This document shows, piece by piece, positions 54,075 through 64,000 of a stretch of DNA of 64,000 bases. Where the stretch lies: contig JAKSYS010000044.1 of assembly GCA_022925895.1 (NCBI GenBank), forward strand, positions 62,001-126,000. Reading direction: 5' to 3'. The DNA comes from Fragilaria crotonensis. Taxonomy: Eukaryota; Bacillariophyta; Fragilariophyceae; Fragilariales; Fragilariaceae. Within the stretch, counting starts at the first letter, position 1. Every line of letters starts with the position of its first letter. A model generated the notes under the pieces. The model searched no databases, had not been told where the DNA came from, and worked only from the letters and a program-made list of their open reading frames with translations. The position numbers and the translations under genes were made by a program.

Positions 54075-54679
54075 CAGGCCACTTTAATAGTGGCCACTAT
54101 TAACGAGTTTTTTTACGTAGAATCCATACTACGGAGTATTTGCACGCATTAACTTTACTCTAGTACAGTACTAGTAGTACGCGCTTCATTGCTCAGGACT
54201 CCAAACAAGAGCAGAAGACACTGTTCAATGAAGGCCATGCCATTGCATATGGCCTCACAGTATGTGAGCAAGTGGATGCACAGATAGCACAGTCAGTAGT
54301 TTCAGGTTCACATCAAATTTGTTTACATTTCAGTCATGAGGTGAAGACTTTGAGTGGAGGCTTCTTAGCCACTGCACAGGGACATCAATTGTTGATAGTG
54401 ACTTCTCTGAAGTAAAGTGAAGAATGATTGCTGAACTGGTCTTATAGACTTTCTTTTGGTGGATGGCATTCTGCATTCTACTACATTCCAAGCAGTTTAC
54501 AATGCTCAATCCAGCATACTCCTGCTGTAGAGGACTACTTGTACCTGTGGCTCCTACTGTAGTAGTGTTTCTGGCGTACACTGGCACGCGACCACTATTA
54601 GCCACTACTAACTTTCTGACGGCGCCACTATTAGCTTAATAGTGGTAATAGTGGCGTCCGCCACTATTAAGGTGGCCTG
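54075..54679. mobile_element. hAT-like MITE (605 bp, non-autonomous)
   Basis: Terminal inverted repeats begin CAGGCCAC(T/C)TTAATAGTGGC (20 bp, one mismatch) at 54075 and end at 54679. They are flanked by an exact 8-bp duplication CTGATGCC (54067-54074 and 54680-54687), the TSD length of hAT elements. Subterminal GCCACTATTA motifs recur near both ends in both orientations (about 54090, 54588, 54602, 54622, 54658). There is no transposase inside; the small open frame at 54330-54605 is not convincing. The 8-bp TSD is partly a local TGATGCC repeat, which slightly weakens it. Confidence 0.82.
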
Positions 54680-55497
54680 CTGATGCCGCAATGCCGCAAT
54701 GCTGACATATTAGTACTGGTAATACTTATTTACCGGTACTGTAGTTTGCATGGAGAGCAACACAAAACTTTGTGTACAGGGTACGCATACTTTACTGTGA
54801 GTCGTAAAAACACACGACTCACCTACGCTACACGCTACCGGTAGCTGGTAGCTATGGGGCTGATAGCAGAGTCCAGAGTCCAGAGTCCGGAGCCCAGACG
54901 AGCCCGTATGACAAAAGATAAGACATACGACATACGACATACGGATGGGCTCGGCGCAGCTCGGCAGATAGCGGCCAGCGGCAAGTGCGGCCTCGCCCAG
55001 AAATGTCAGATGCTACCGGTACCAGGTACGAGTACGTTCGTATCATATCAGTTGCGGCGTCGCGGCCGGTTTTAGGCAGTGTCCGGACAACAAACTTCGT
55101 ACGAAGTTCCAAGGGTGCATAACCAGATGATTTCATCCTCGCCATTTTCTTGTCCCCGAGTGTCGTCCGGGACAAGAACAGGTCCGATCGACGATCAACG
55201 TTTCCGAGTTCTGAACTCCCAAGTTTTCATTTGTAGGTCACAGGTGAGTCCCCGCGGTTTCGTCATTGGAGTGTCATTGGACGTATCCATGTAATAGGCA
55301 GATCTTCAGTACATTGTGCAACATAAACGACTAGTTGTCACCATCCTCGTTTCCACAAGAATCGCTCGGACGTTGTCGTACGCAGATGACATGGAACAAG
55401 CAGCAGCGGATGTTGCAACCTTAGTAGGAAATGTAGCTGCTCTTGCAACTGATCTTTTTGCAAAAGATGGTTCCGGTTCAAGAAGAAATCGGACGCA
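54680..55497. other. intergenic leading into transposase fragment
   Basis: GTAC-rich at 54710-54740 and 55010-55035. An open frame at 55316-55594 may contain the N-terminal part of the Harbinger fragment in another frame. Confidence 0.4.
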
Positions 55498-56187
55498 TTG
55501 GTGCCGCGCTCGTACACGATGCAATATACGTGCGATATACGAACAACTTCATCTGATGTTGGCCCTTTGTACTTCAGAAGGGCTTATAGGATGAAGTTCT
55601 CAACCTTCAAACGTCTCGCGAATGAGCTTCGTTCTTACATTCATCTAGCAGCAGCTGGACCGAAACAAAGTGATACATCAAGAAGACATGTTCCGAACGG
55701 GTGTTTATCGCCTGATGTCCGACTGGCATGTGCAATCCGTTGGTTCTCTGGGGGGTCTCCATACGACATGATGACTACATACAGTATTAGTCATACTGAA
55801 ACACTCAACAGCTATAGGTAGGTTGTCGACGCTGTTAACAAACATCCCAGATTTACCATCAAATACCCAGACAATCACGATGCACAGCACATAATTGCCC
55901 AAGGTTTGCATGAAGTGTCAAGGGCCGGTTTCAAGTGCTGCGCAGGTGCAATTGATGGCATACTGATATGGATACATAAACCGTCTCCAAAAGACTGTAT
56001 GGACAATGGTTGCAAAAAAGGTAAGTTCTACTGTGGTAGGAAGAAGAAGTATGGCCTGAATTGTCAGGCAGTTTGCAACATGAAGGGACAAATTCTGGAC
56101 ATTTCAATCTTGTATCCAGGTTCCACATCTGATAGTCTCGCATTTGAGAGTAGGTCAATGTTTCAGAAATTAGAAGAGGGCTATTAG
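55498..56187 (+). pseudogene. truncated Harbinger-type DDE transposase fragment (element 3)
   Basis: The N-terminal region shows RMKFSTFKRLANELRSYI, DVRLACAIRWFSGGSPYD and TTYSISHTETLNSY, followed by an in-frame TAG (55819-55821). The same frame continues with VVDAVNKHPRF, the first-D block GAIDGILIWIHKPSP, KFYCGRKKKYGLNCQAVC and LYPGSTSDSLAFE, and stops at 56187. The second D and E of the triad are missing and coding resemblance fades after about 56240. No TIRs were found. It differs from the transposases of elements 1 and 2, so it is a third lineage. Confidence 0.82.
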
Positions 56188-57213
56188 CGCCAGTATATCT
56201 AACCAAATGCGGTGAAATAGAACTTTAAACATTAAATGGCTAAAAACAACCATAAACATGTAAGATCAACTGATCGTTGAAACATTAAGGTTACAAGTAA
56301 CATCAAATAAAATAGTAAACAAACGGACCTTCAGATGAAGTGATCCAGAAAAGAGTTTAAGTATTCGAGAGCAGAGTTATCCTATTCAAGAGTGGAGTTT
56401 CCGTATTGCAGTGAATCGATTTCTTCATACTGTGCAGCAGAATCAGCATGAAGCAGCCATGGTGCAATTGATACATCAATCACCAAAGGTCCAGTACATT
56501 CCAGAGCAGGGCCAACCTTTAGGAAGGCAACAAAGTCATATTCAAGCAGTAGTAGTAAGTCACCGAGGGAAGTGGAAATTTTACTCCGAGAAGTGGTGGA
56601 TCTTCTTTCCACATTACAGCCACCCGCCCTACCGAGCAGCCATCACCACCAACAAGCAAGAAAGTCAAAGTAACAGAGCATGTGAATAAATACTGTGGTA
56701 CTGTACTTGGTACTGTACTGATGAACGGTTATGTTGTGTGTGGTTTGATTGACCGTTACAAATGCACTGTGCTAGCGTTAGCGATAGAGTGATTGCGTGA
56801 GCGTGTGAACTTACTTAATTGAGATCTTTATCTTCTTTACCCCCTTTTACTCTCTTGTTACTACTTTAGTAAGTCTTTTGCGAGCGTAGCGTTAGTGAGA
56901 TGACTAGATTTGTACAGTTTATCAGACCCATGACAGTAGCTAGTGGAATGAGAAGAAAAGAGAGAGCGCGAGCGCGTCCTTTACTGAGATTGTCATGTGG
57001 GAGTAACGAAATGTCGTAAGTATTATTTCCTCTGGTTATTGCTGACGACGGTCGCTAGGGGCCCCGAGGTCACACGGCATTGATGATGAGAAGGAATCTT
57101 CCCATGTATCGCCAGCGTAGCGAGCGGTCAGTAGAGGCTGATCACCTCGATGAAATTTAGCGTATGTACGTCTAGCCCCGCGTACGTTAACCTAACGATG
57201 AATATCGCAGAAA
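56188..57213. other. 5' flank, probable 5' LTR/leader of the Copia element
   Basis: No gene. From about 56700 to 57213 the sequence has no open frame and presumably includes the 5' LTR and leader. The LTR edges and primer-binding site were not identified and the 3' LTR lies outside the window. GCGTAGCG/AGCGTTAG-like short repeats occur at 56775-56790, 56882-56895 and 57112-57125. Confidence 0.4.
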
Positions 57214-58665
57214 ATGGCTGAAGCTCCCGTTGCTCTAGTTGGTATGAACCATGTCCTTAATGTCATCGGTTTCGACGACATCAACGATAGGGACAACATT
57301 ATGGAGGCGGGACTCGCGCAGTTTGAGGATTTCCGTTACCTAGTCGAGAAGGATATTCGTGACATGGCGGACGAGTTTGGGAAGCGTACGCAGGCGAATG
57401 GTAGGATCGTTTTTGGACTTGGAAGGACTAAAAAGTTAATTGGCGTAATGCATTGGGTTCAGGACTGTTACAGAGCGAGTGATATCCCTAATCACGAGCA
57501 CTTCGATGAGGAGGCACTATTTGAAGCGTTGAGTATGGCACAGATCCGAAAATCCGACATGGAGTTGGTGGCCACGAACTCAAAGGCAGCGGATCCGGGA
57601 AAGTTCAAGGATGAGCGTAAGTGGCCCAAGTGGGAGAAAGCGTTTACTAACTACTTATCGGTCATTCCAGGAGTCACTGGGATTCCTCTCTCCTACATCG
57701 TGAGGGAGCAGGATGAACCTACCCACGGGATGGAGTACTCTACTTTTAACGAGCGAATGGTGCACCGAGCACCGTTGACAGGACAGTATTTTATAGCCGA
57801 TGCCAGGAGGGTCCGTAATCTACTGGTCGGGTTCCTTCAGGGCGAAAACACAGAGAATTGGATTCGTAATATCGCGAAGTATCAAGACGGACGTCGTGAC
57901 ATGTTCGCGTTGCGACGTCATTATGCTGGTGAAGGTAATTCAACGCGACGTATCGCAGATGCCAAGCGGATTCAAAATTCCCTCCATTACAAGACAGAGC
58001 GAGCGTTGCCCTTCAACAAGTTCCTTGACTCTCTACAGCGTATGTTCACGATATTTGAGGAGGAGAATGAACCACTAACGGAGCGCGCAAAGGTTGATGA
58101 ATTATTGACTAAGGTGCAGAACGCATCGTTGGCGGCCGCGGTAGCTCAGTTGAGGTACCAATTGAATACCAAAGGCATTTCTTTTACCGTTGCTGCTAAC
58201 CACTTAAACTCTGAGATTTCGCAGACGTCTGACTATCAGCTGGCAAGAAAGATAAGCGCTTATGGTACTGGCGGTCGTGGCACTGGTCGCGGTGGTCGGT
58301 CTAGTGGACGTGGCGGTCGACATGCCGGTCGCGGACGAGGCGGCCGCAGTGGACGAGGTACTAATGAAAAGGCATCGAATACAGGGTATTATTCTGCGGC
58401 GGAATGGGAGAAATTGTCGTATGAAGAACGTGATAAAATTCGCAAGGAACGTGATAAGAAAGGAGAGCAGCAGGGTGGTACTAAGCGAAGCATTTCTGAG
58501 TTGACCACCAAACAATTGACCACAGCGATCATCAGCTCCATTCAAAAGGCGGTCATGGCGGATGATTCAAAGGAAGACGATACGGCGTCAAAGAAAACCA
58601 ACAACCAGGCTGGTAATTCTTTTGGCGGAAAGGAGAGCATTAAACGTACGAAGACCAGTGAATGA
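57214..58665 (+). CDS. gag: Copia gag polyprotein with RG-rich tail
   Basis: 483 residues, ATG 57214. The core reads KFKDERKWPKWEKAFTNYLS and IPLSYIVREQDEPTHG, which resembles gag of diatom Copia elements. Residues about 349-382 are an Arg/Gly repeat (GRGTGRGGRSSGRGGR...), followed by YYSAAEWEKLSYEERDKIRK. No CCHC zinc knuckle is present, so the RG tract may provide RNA binding. The frame ends at TGA 58663-58665, immediately followed by CTA; the pol frame continues in phase. Confidence 0.88.
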   Translation: MAEAPVALVGMNHVLNVIGFDDINDRDNIMEAGLAQFEDFRYLVEKDIRDMADEFGKRTQANGRIVFGLGRTKKLIGVMHWVQDCYRASDIPNHEHFDEEALFEALSMAQIRKSDMELVATNSKAADPGKFKDERKWPKWEKAFTNYLSVIPGVTGIPLSYIVREQDEPTHGMEYSTFNERMVHRAPLTGQYFIADARRVRNLLVGFLQGENTENWIRNIAKYQDGRRDMFALRRHYAGEGNSTRRIADAKRIQNSLHYKTERALPFNKFLDSLQRMFTIFEEENEPLTERAKVDELLTKVQNASLAAAVAQLRYQLNTKGISFTVAANHLNSEISQTSDYQLARKISAYGTGGRGTGRGGRSSGRGGRHAGRGRGGRSGRGTNEKASNTGYYSAAEWEKLSYEERDKIRKERDKKGEQQGGTKRSISELTTKQLTTAIISSIQKAVMADDSKEDDTASKKTNNQAGNSFGGKESIKRTKTSE

Positions 58666-61600
58666 CTACAGGCCATTCGGACGGCGGCAGCGTATCTATC
58701 TACTCAGCGACGAATGGCGACAAACAAATTTGCGAACATCTCATCATACTCATCTACCACCTCCATCACCACAGCGCGGAATGAACTTGATTCTCATGCA
58801 GACACATGCGCTCTTGGTTCTAACTTCGTACCATTGCATTACACCGGTCGCGTATGTGACGTCTCACCTTACAACTCTAACACTTACCATCCTGAACGTG
58901 ACGTACCCATTGTGACTGGAGCGACGGCGTACACGGACCAAGCGACAGGTCAGGTGTATATCCTGGTTATTAACGAAGGCTTATGGTTCAGCGAGAAGCT
59001 TACGAGCTCGTTAATTAACCCCAACCAGATACGATACGCGGGCGTTGCAGTGCAAGATAACCCTTTCCATTCTACAGATCCCATGGCGATTACACACGAC
59101 GACATCGTTTTCCCTCTGCAATCTATGGGGACCACCATATTCTTTGACTCTTCCACCCCAACCCAACATGAACTCGATCACTCACCACATATTCTCCTTA
59201 CTCTTGACACCGAATGGAATCCACACACCGTACAGCTCGCAGCTGTGCAGTCTGTGGAGGCAGAAGATATATTCGGTGGCACAGAGCCTGGTTTGCAACA
59301 GATATCCTCGGTATATTGTTTTGAAGAAATGGCGGCAGGTCTGCGTATGGCACGGCAGATTTGCATGGTTGATGTTGAAGCGCGCAAAACATTTATATCT
59401 AAAGAGCGACATGCGGCGGTTACGAGCGAAAACCTAAGCGAGAGGTGGAACATCGGATTGAACCAAGCGAAACAAACGTTATAAGTTACGACGCAACGAG
59501 GCGTCAGATCTGCAATATTACCTGTGAGCCGAAGGTATCGGACTGACAGAATGTATCACCAAAAGAAATTGCGGAATCAGAAATTTTACACAGACACATT
59601 GTTCGGGCGATGCAAATCCATATCTAACAACACGTGTGCACAAATATTTGCAAACGAATCTTATTTTGTGAAAGCTTACCCAATGGAGCAAAAGTCAATG
59701 GCTGGACAGGCGCTTCGTCAATTTATTTGTGACTTCGGAGTACCAGAACAACTTACCACCTCCGACGGCGCCAGCGAGCAGACCGGACCTAAGACAGAAT
59801 TCATGCAAAATGTGAGGAAGTATGAGATCGAGCACCATGTCAGCGAACCGCACCGACCCCAGCAAAACAGAGCGGAATCGGTGATTCGGGAAGTCAAAAG
59901 GCGATGGTTCCGGCAAATGACAAAGAAGCGAGTGCCCAAGAGACTCTGGGACTACGGTATAGTATGGATATGTGAGGTCATGTCACTTACAGCAAACGAC
60001 CGGCGAGACGCCTGACATCTCAGAGTATCATGACTTCAGCTTCTACGATTGGGTGTGGTATAAAGACAATTCCGGCGTTGGCGATAATATGTTCGGGAGA
60101 TGGCTTGGAGTCTCCCATCGTGTTGGCAATCTGATGTCGTACTGGATACTCACAACTAACGGTAGAGTTATCTCTCGAACTACAGTGCAGCGAGTGACGA
60201 ATTTGGAATCAACCACGACGGAGGTCAAGCAACGGATTCAAGAATTTGACGAACGGATAGCGGAATTACTTAAGGATGATGATCATGTCATTCGAGAAGG
60301 TAACGAACGACAATTGCAGGACTGGGACGATTACACAGCAGATCTTGACAATGACGGTGACTTTGCACAAACGTTTGGCGAGGTCATATCGGACGCGAAG
60401 ATATCAGAAGCGGACGAAGACTTCACACCTGATACCTTCAATGATCCATACTTGAATAGAGAAATAGCGTTAGCGAGTGGTGCCAATGAGGTGCAATTTG
60501 GCAGGGTGACTGAGCGACTTCGTGATGCCGAAGGGCGTCCGATTGGGACCGCTAACGAGAATCCATTGTTGGACACGAGAGAATACGCGGTCGAGTTTCG
60601 TGACGGTCACTCGGAATCTGTATCTGCGAATCTTATTGCACAAAACTTGTACTCACAACTTGACGACGAAGGTAAGCGTCACATCTTGCTTGCGGACATT
60701 GTTGACCACAGACGAGATGAAAGAGCGGTCGACAAACGGGATGCGTTTGTTACTATGAGAAACGGAGTCAAACGACGACGTGAAACGACGCAGGGATGGC
60801 AGTTACTGTGTGAATGGAAGGACGGCAGCTCCAACTGGGTTGCGCTTAAGGATGCCGGTCAGTCGTATCCGGTATTAGTTGCTGAATATGCGATTGCGAA
60901 TCGAATCGAGGATGAACCAGCTTTTGCATGGTGGGTATCTGACGTCATCAAGAAGCGAGATAGAGTCATTGCGAAGGTGAAATCCAAGTATTGGCAGCGA
61001 ACGCATAAGTATGGTGTAAGAATTCCTAAGACGGTACAGGGAGCGTTGGCGATTGACAAGGAAAATGGTAACACGTTGTGGTGGGACGCTATATGTAAGG
61101 AGATGCGAAATGTTCGACCTGCGTTTGAGAAATGGGAGAAGAAAGAGGGCGAACTCCCACCTGCGTATCAGAAGATTAAGTGCCACTTCATATTTGACAT
61201 CAAGATGGGCGAGAATTTCCGGCGGAAAGCGCAACTGGTGGCGAATGGGAATGAGACGGAAACACCTGCGTCACTGACTTATTCATCGGTGGTTTCGAGA
61301 GACTCGGTCAGAATTGCTTTGCTGTTGGCATCGCTCAATGAACTTGAGGTGCTGGCTTGTGGTATACAGAACGCGTACTTGACGGCGGATTGTCGTGAGA
61401 AAATTTATATCATTGCCGGACCAGAATTTGGATCCGAAGAAGGTAGTATCATGGTTATTCGAAAGGCCTTGTATGGTTTGAAGTCTAGCGGGGCTGCGTT
61501 CCGGGCTCACCTTGCGGAGACGTTGTATGATTTGAGCTATTTGCCATCGAAAGCAGATCCGGACGTATGGATACGACCAGCGATCAAGGAAAATGGATTT

Positions 61601-61696
61601 GAGTATTATGAAATGACGTTGGTTTACGTTGATGATATTATGTGTATCTCTCACAATCCAAAGGCGACTATGATGGGAATCCAAGCGACGTTCAAA

Positions 61697-63786
61697 CATC
61701 AGAAGGTGTAGAGTGTTAACTATGTCATTACTATATGTTAAATTTTTTGTGAGAAGCGATATGTATATTGTTTCAAGACATATCAATATTGTTCATAGCA
61801 ACTGTGACATTTCTCATCATCATATATATTATTTTAAGTCACAATGTAAAACTCGAATGTAACATTTGTGTATGTTACCTATTACTCAACATGTTCAATC
61901 TTGTAATTGTAAGTCACAACATATTTGGGAACTATAAGCAATAGTCAATTAAATTTGGTCAAGATACAACATGTGATATTTAAATATTAAGTTCTTTAAG
62001 AAGGTGCGTTTTATTGATGCCATATATATTTGGAATGCACCATCATTGCTAAACCTTGTTTTTGTTTGTCATGTCATTATGGTGTCTATATTGAATGATG
62101 CTTTTCATGTAGATCTCTTTTTTTTGTTAAAAGGTATGCGTACATTTCACTATTATGATATTGCATTTGACAAGGGGGTTACGAACCAAACATTTCTGGT
62201 GTTGTTGTACATAATTGGTGTTATAAAGCATTTCTGGCCTTGTTGATGACTTTGTTCACAATTAAACATTTGAGTTCTGTTCTCATAACTCTTCACATAA
62301 TCTCTATCAACAGGGACATCAACGTTAGTAATGCTTGTGCTACATGCACGCGTAAATGCAGCAGCATCAGTGGCGCCCACCATCCGGAATCACACTGATT
62401 GCATAAGAGGCGGGGGATCCTCCGCATCATGTCAAGGATCTGAATATAGTATCATCTCCTTAAGGGGTCCTTTGAAGTGTAATGGTAGAATCTGCATCAT
62501 CTTGACGCATTGCTCATTGCAAACCAAAACAGGGCACGAAACTCAATGCAAGTCTTGTCGCGACAGGAATGTAACATCCATGAATCAAGAATTTCAATGC
62601 AATTCATTTATTCATTTTGCAATATAAAACATAAACTTTGAATTATATATATGGCTATGTAACAACATAAGCAATGACATTATTCACCCATATTGTTCAA
62701 AAATTACACTATTCTTTTCATTCGAAAGTGCCAAGTACCGGCCGTACAACAAATTGCTGTCAATTACACTGCAAGCATGTTTCCATCATTATCAGATGAC
62801 AGCTGCAATGAAAGGCGATGGAAAATCTATGACAAGAGTACAGGAGAAGCATTGCATTGGAAGCAGTGATGCAAGGTGTTGAATTGTAGTACCCAGGAAG
62901 GTACAGCGAATCCACCAAGCAGAAGTCCGTATGCTGTTGTGTGATTTACTTCATGCATTTTGCCGACACATTTTGTTGGCTATCTTGGCGACCTCATGTC
63001 CGTTCATGGAATTTGAAAGTGTCTTGTAAACTCCGCATTCAAGTGAATGCAACTGTCTCCTCAGAATTTGGTGGCGACCTGTTCTCGCGATTTCGATTTC
63101 CATGTTGGATGATTGGAACCAGATGATTTTTGCCGACACATTTTGTTGGCTATCTTGGCGACCTCATGTCCGTTCTTGGATTTTGGAAGTGTCTTGTAAA
63201 CTCCACATTCAAGCGAATGCGACTGTCTCCTCAGAATTTGGTGGCGACCTGTCCTCGCCATTTCGATTTCCAAGTTGGATGACTGGAACCAGATGCATTT
63301 TGCCGACACATTTTGTTTGCTATCTTGACGACCTCATGTCCGTTCTTGGAATTTGGAAGTGTCTTGTAAACTCCGCATTCAAGCGAATGCGACTGCCTCC
63401 TCAGAATTTGGTGGCGACCTGTTCTCGCGATTTCGATTTCCAAGTTGGATGATTGGAACCAGATGCATTTTGGCCAACATTTTGAAGTTACTTTGCAACA
63501 TAGACAACAACACATGTAGTAACTTAATAACATACTTAGCAGCAGAAATGGTATGTTAACATCTTACATGAGTAACAAGAGTCAACAAAATGGTTATTGC
63601 ACTTAGCATAAATGTTGTTATCAAAACTTTAGATGTAACACATATTGTTAAAAGGAACCATATATTGTGCTGTTAACATATTTGTTATCACTAACAATGT
63701 GCATTGTTGAAACAGGAAAGACGCACGCCATTATCCGGTAACACTTAACATGTTAAAATTTAGTTACCATATACCACCTTCTGATG
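61697..63786. mobile_element. 2.09-kb TIR element nested in the Copia RT, non-autonomous
   Basis: Ends are a 12-bp perfect inverted repeat CATCAGAAGGTG (61697-61708) and its complement (63775-63786). A 2-bp AA duplication flanks it (61695-61696 and 63787-63788). Removing the element and one AA restores the pol reading frame exactly. It is AT-rich, with many GTTAAC, TGTTAACA and TGTTAC-type words near both ends and a 170-bp tandem array inside. No transposase gene was seen. The superfamily is unassigned; a 2-bp AA duplication is not diagnostic. Confidence 0.88.
62955..63476. repeat. tandem array, about 3 copies of a 170-bp unit
   Basis: TGCCGACACATTTTGTT recurs at 62961, 63131 and 63301 with exact 170-bp spacing, with a fourth, diverged start at 63471. 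Units differ by a few substitutions. It lies inside the nested TIR element. Short open frames in both directions are repeat-derived. Confidence 0.95.
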
Positions 63787-64000
63787 AACTGAAGGATGAC
63801 AAAATCGAGAAGCCCGAGAATTACTTGGGAGCACAGATCATGCAGAAGGTAATTGACGGTCAGGAGTGTTGGGCGATGACTTCGGAGCAATATGTTAAAG
63901 CGGCAATCGCGAACGTGGAGGCAACCTTAAACAAAAGAGGTCAGCGTTTACCATCTAAGGCCACAACACCGATGCAATCAAATTATCGACCGGAGCTTGA

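Larger units (their letters stand above)
57214..64000 (+). mobile_element. Copia-type LTR retrotransposon, degenerate, extends past right edge
   Basis: Order gag, protease, integrase, reverse transcriptase, which is the Ty1/Copia order (integrase before RT). Interrupted by an insertion at 61697-63786. The left boundary given is the gag start, as the LTR is not defined. Confidence 0.9.
58666..64000 (+). pseudogene. pol: Copia pol (protease, integrase, reverse transcriptase), interrupted
   Basis: In the gag frame after TGA. Protease active-site block LDSHADTCALGSNF is at about 58786-58830. An in-frame TAA lies at 59482-59484, then the integrase core: FYTDTLFGR, TSDGASEQTG and RPQQNRAESVIREVKR (D-D-E). 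A frameshift follows near 59985-59995, and then a frame (to 61711) with DFSFYDWVWY, the RT palm start (FIFDIKMGENFRRKAQLVA), VVSRDSVRIALLLA, ALYGLKSSGAAFRAHL and the YVDDIM catalytic box (about 61625-61645). The frame is cut after codon 61694-61696 by the TIR element and resumes exactly in phase at 63789 (LKDDKIEKPENYLGAQI) to the window edge. As sequenced it is non-autonomous. Confidence 0.88.

Noticed and set aside
54330-54605. 91-codon frame inside the MITE
   Set aside because: No transposase motifs; the element is too short to be autonomous.
62941-63476. 170-bp repeat array considered as CRISPR-like
   Set aside because: Contiguous tandem units with no spacers; eukaryotic transposon context.

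Overview
This window looks like nuclear DNA of a diatom, most likely pennate. The genes are eukaryotic: short spliceosomal introns (59-115 nt), a SWR1-type chromatin remodeler, a WDR74/NSA1 ribosome-assembly factor and a hybrid histidine kinase. One Rossmann-fold protein carries an N-terminal hydrophobic signal ending SEAF|LVTP, which resembles the ASAFAP-type plastid signal of diatoms. Pro/Ser-rich surface proteins carry PS-x-PS repeats. The mobile DNA (PIF/Harbinger, Crypton, Copia) is of the kind common in stramenopile genomes. The species is not identified. CDS starts are given at ATG codons only.

Layout. 0.4-13.5 kb is mostly single-copy genes: a RING-H2 membrane protein (minus), a UbiE/COQ5-type methyltransferase converging on a DUF6625-type glycosyltransferase with 18 bp between them, a WDR74/NSA1 homologue, a second RING-H2 paralogue, and a CHASE-like hybrid histidine kinase. 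13.6-22.4 kb is a transposon cluster. Two different Harbinger-type elements with clear terminal inverted repeats flank a damaged glutathione S-transferase gene. 23.6-32.2 kb holds an ACADSB-like acyl-CoA dehydrogenase with a tight cluster of indels, a thioredoxin-fold membrane protein without CxxC, a decayed DDE transposase and a frameshifted surface protein. 32.3-34.8 kb is a Crypton-type tyrosine recombinase element lying head-to-head with that surface gene; an intact paralogue of the surface protein sits at 36.4-37.1 kb.

39-53.7 kb is again gene-rich: an inositol/sugar transporter, a plastid-type Rossmann protein, a cupin/JmjC-like protein with a SET-like tail, a 2018-residue SWR1-type ATPase in four exons (one of 21 nt) whose C-terminus adds a WW-like motif, an F-box-like motif and a beta-helix, and a zeta-toxin-fold kinase. 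54-64 kb is mobile DNA: a hAT-like MITE, a Harbinger transposase fragment, and a Copia retrotransposon whose reverse transcriptase is split by a 2.09-kb TIR element. The Copia element runs off the right edge.

Several conserved genes carry single-base indels, many in short homopolymers. These may be assembly errors or real pseudogenisation, so broken genes are flagged rather than assumed dead.
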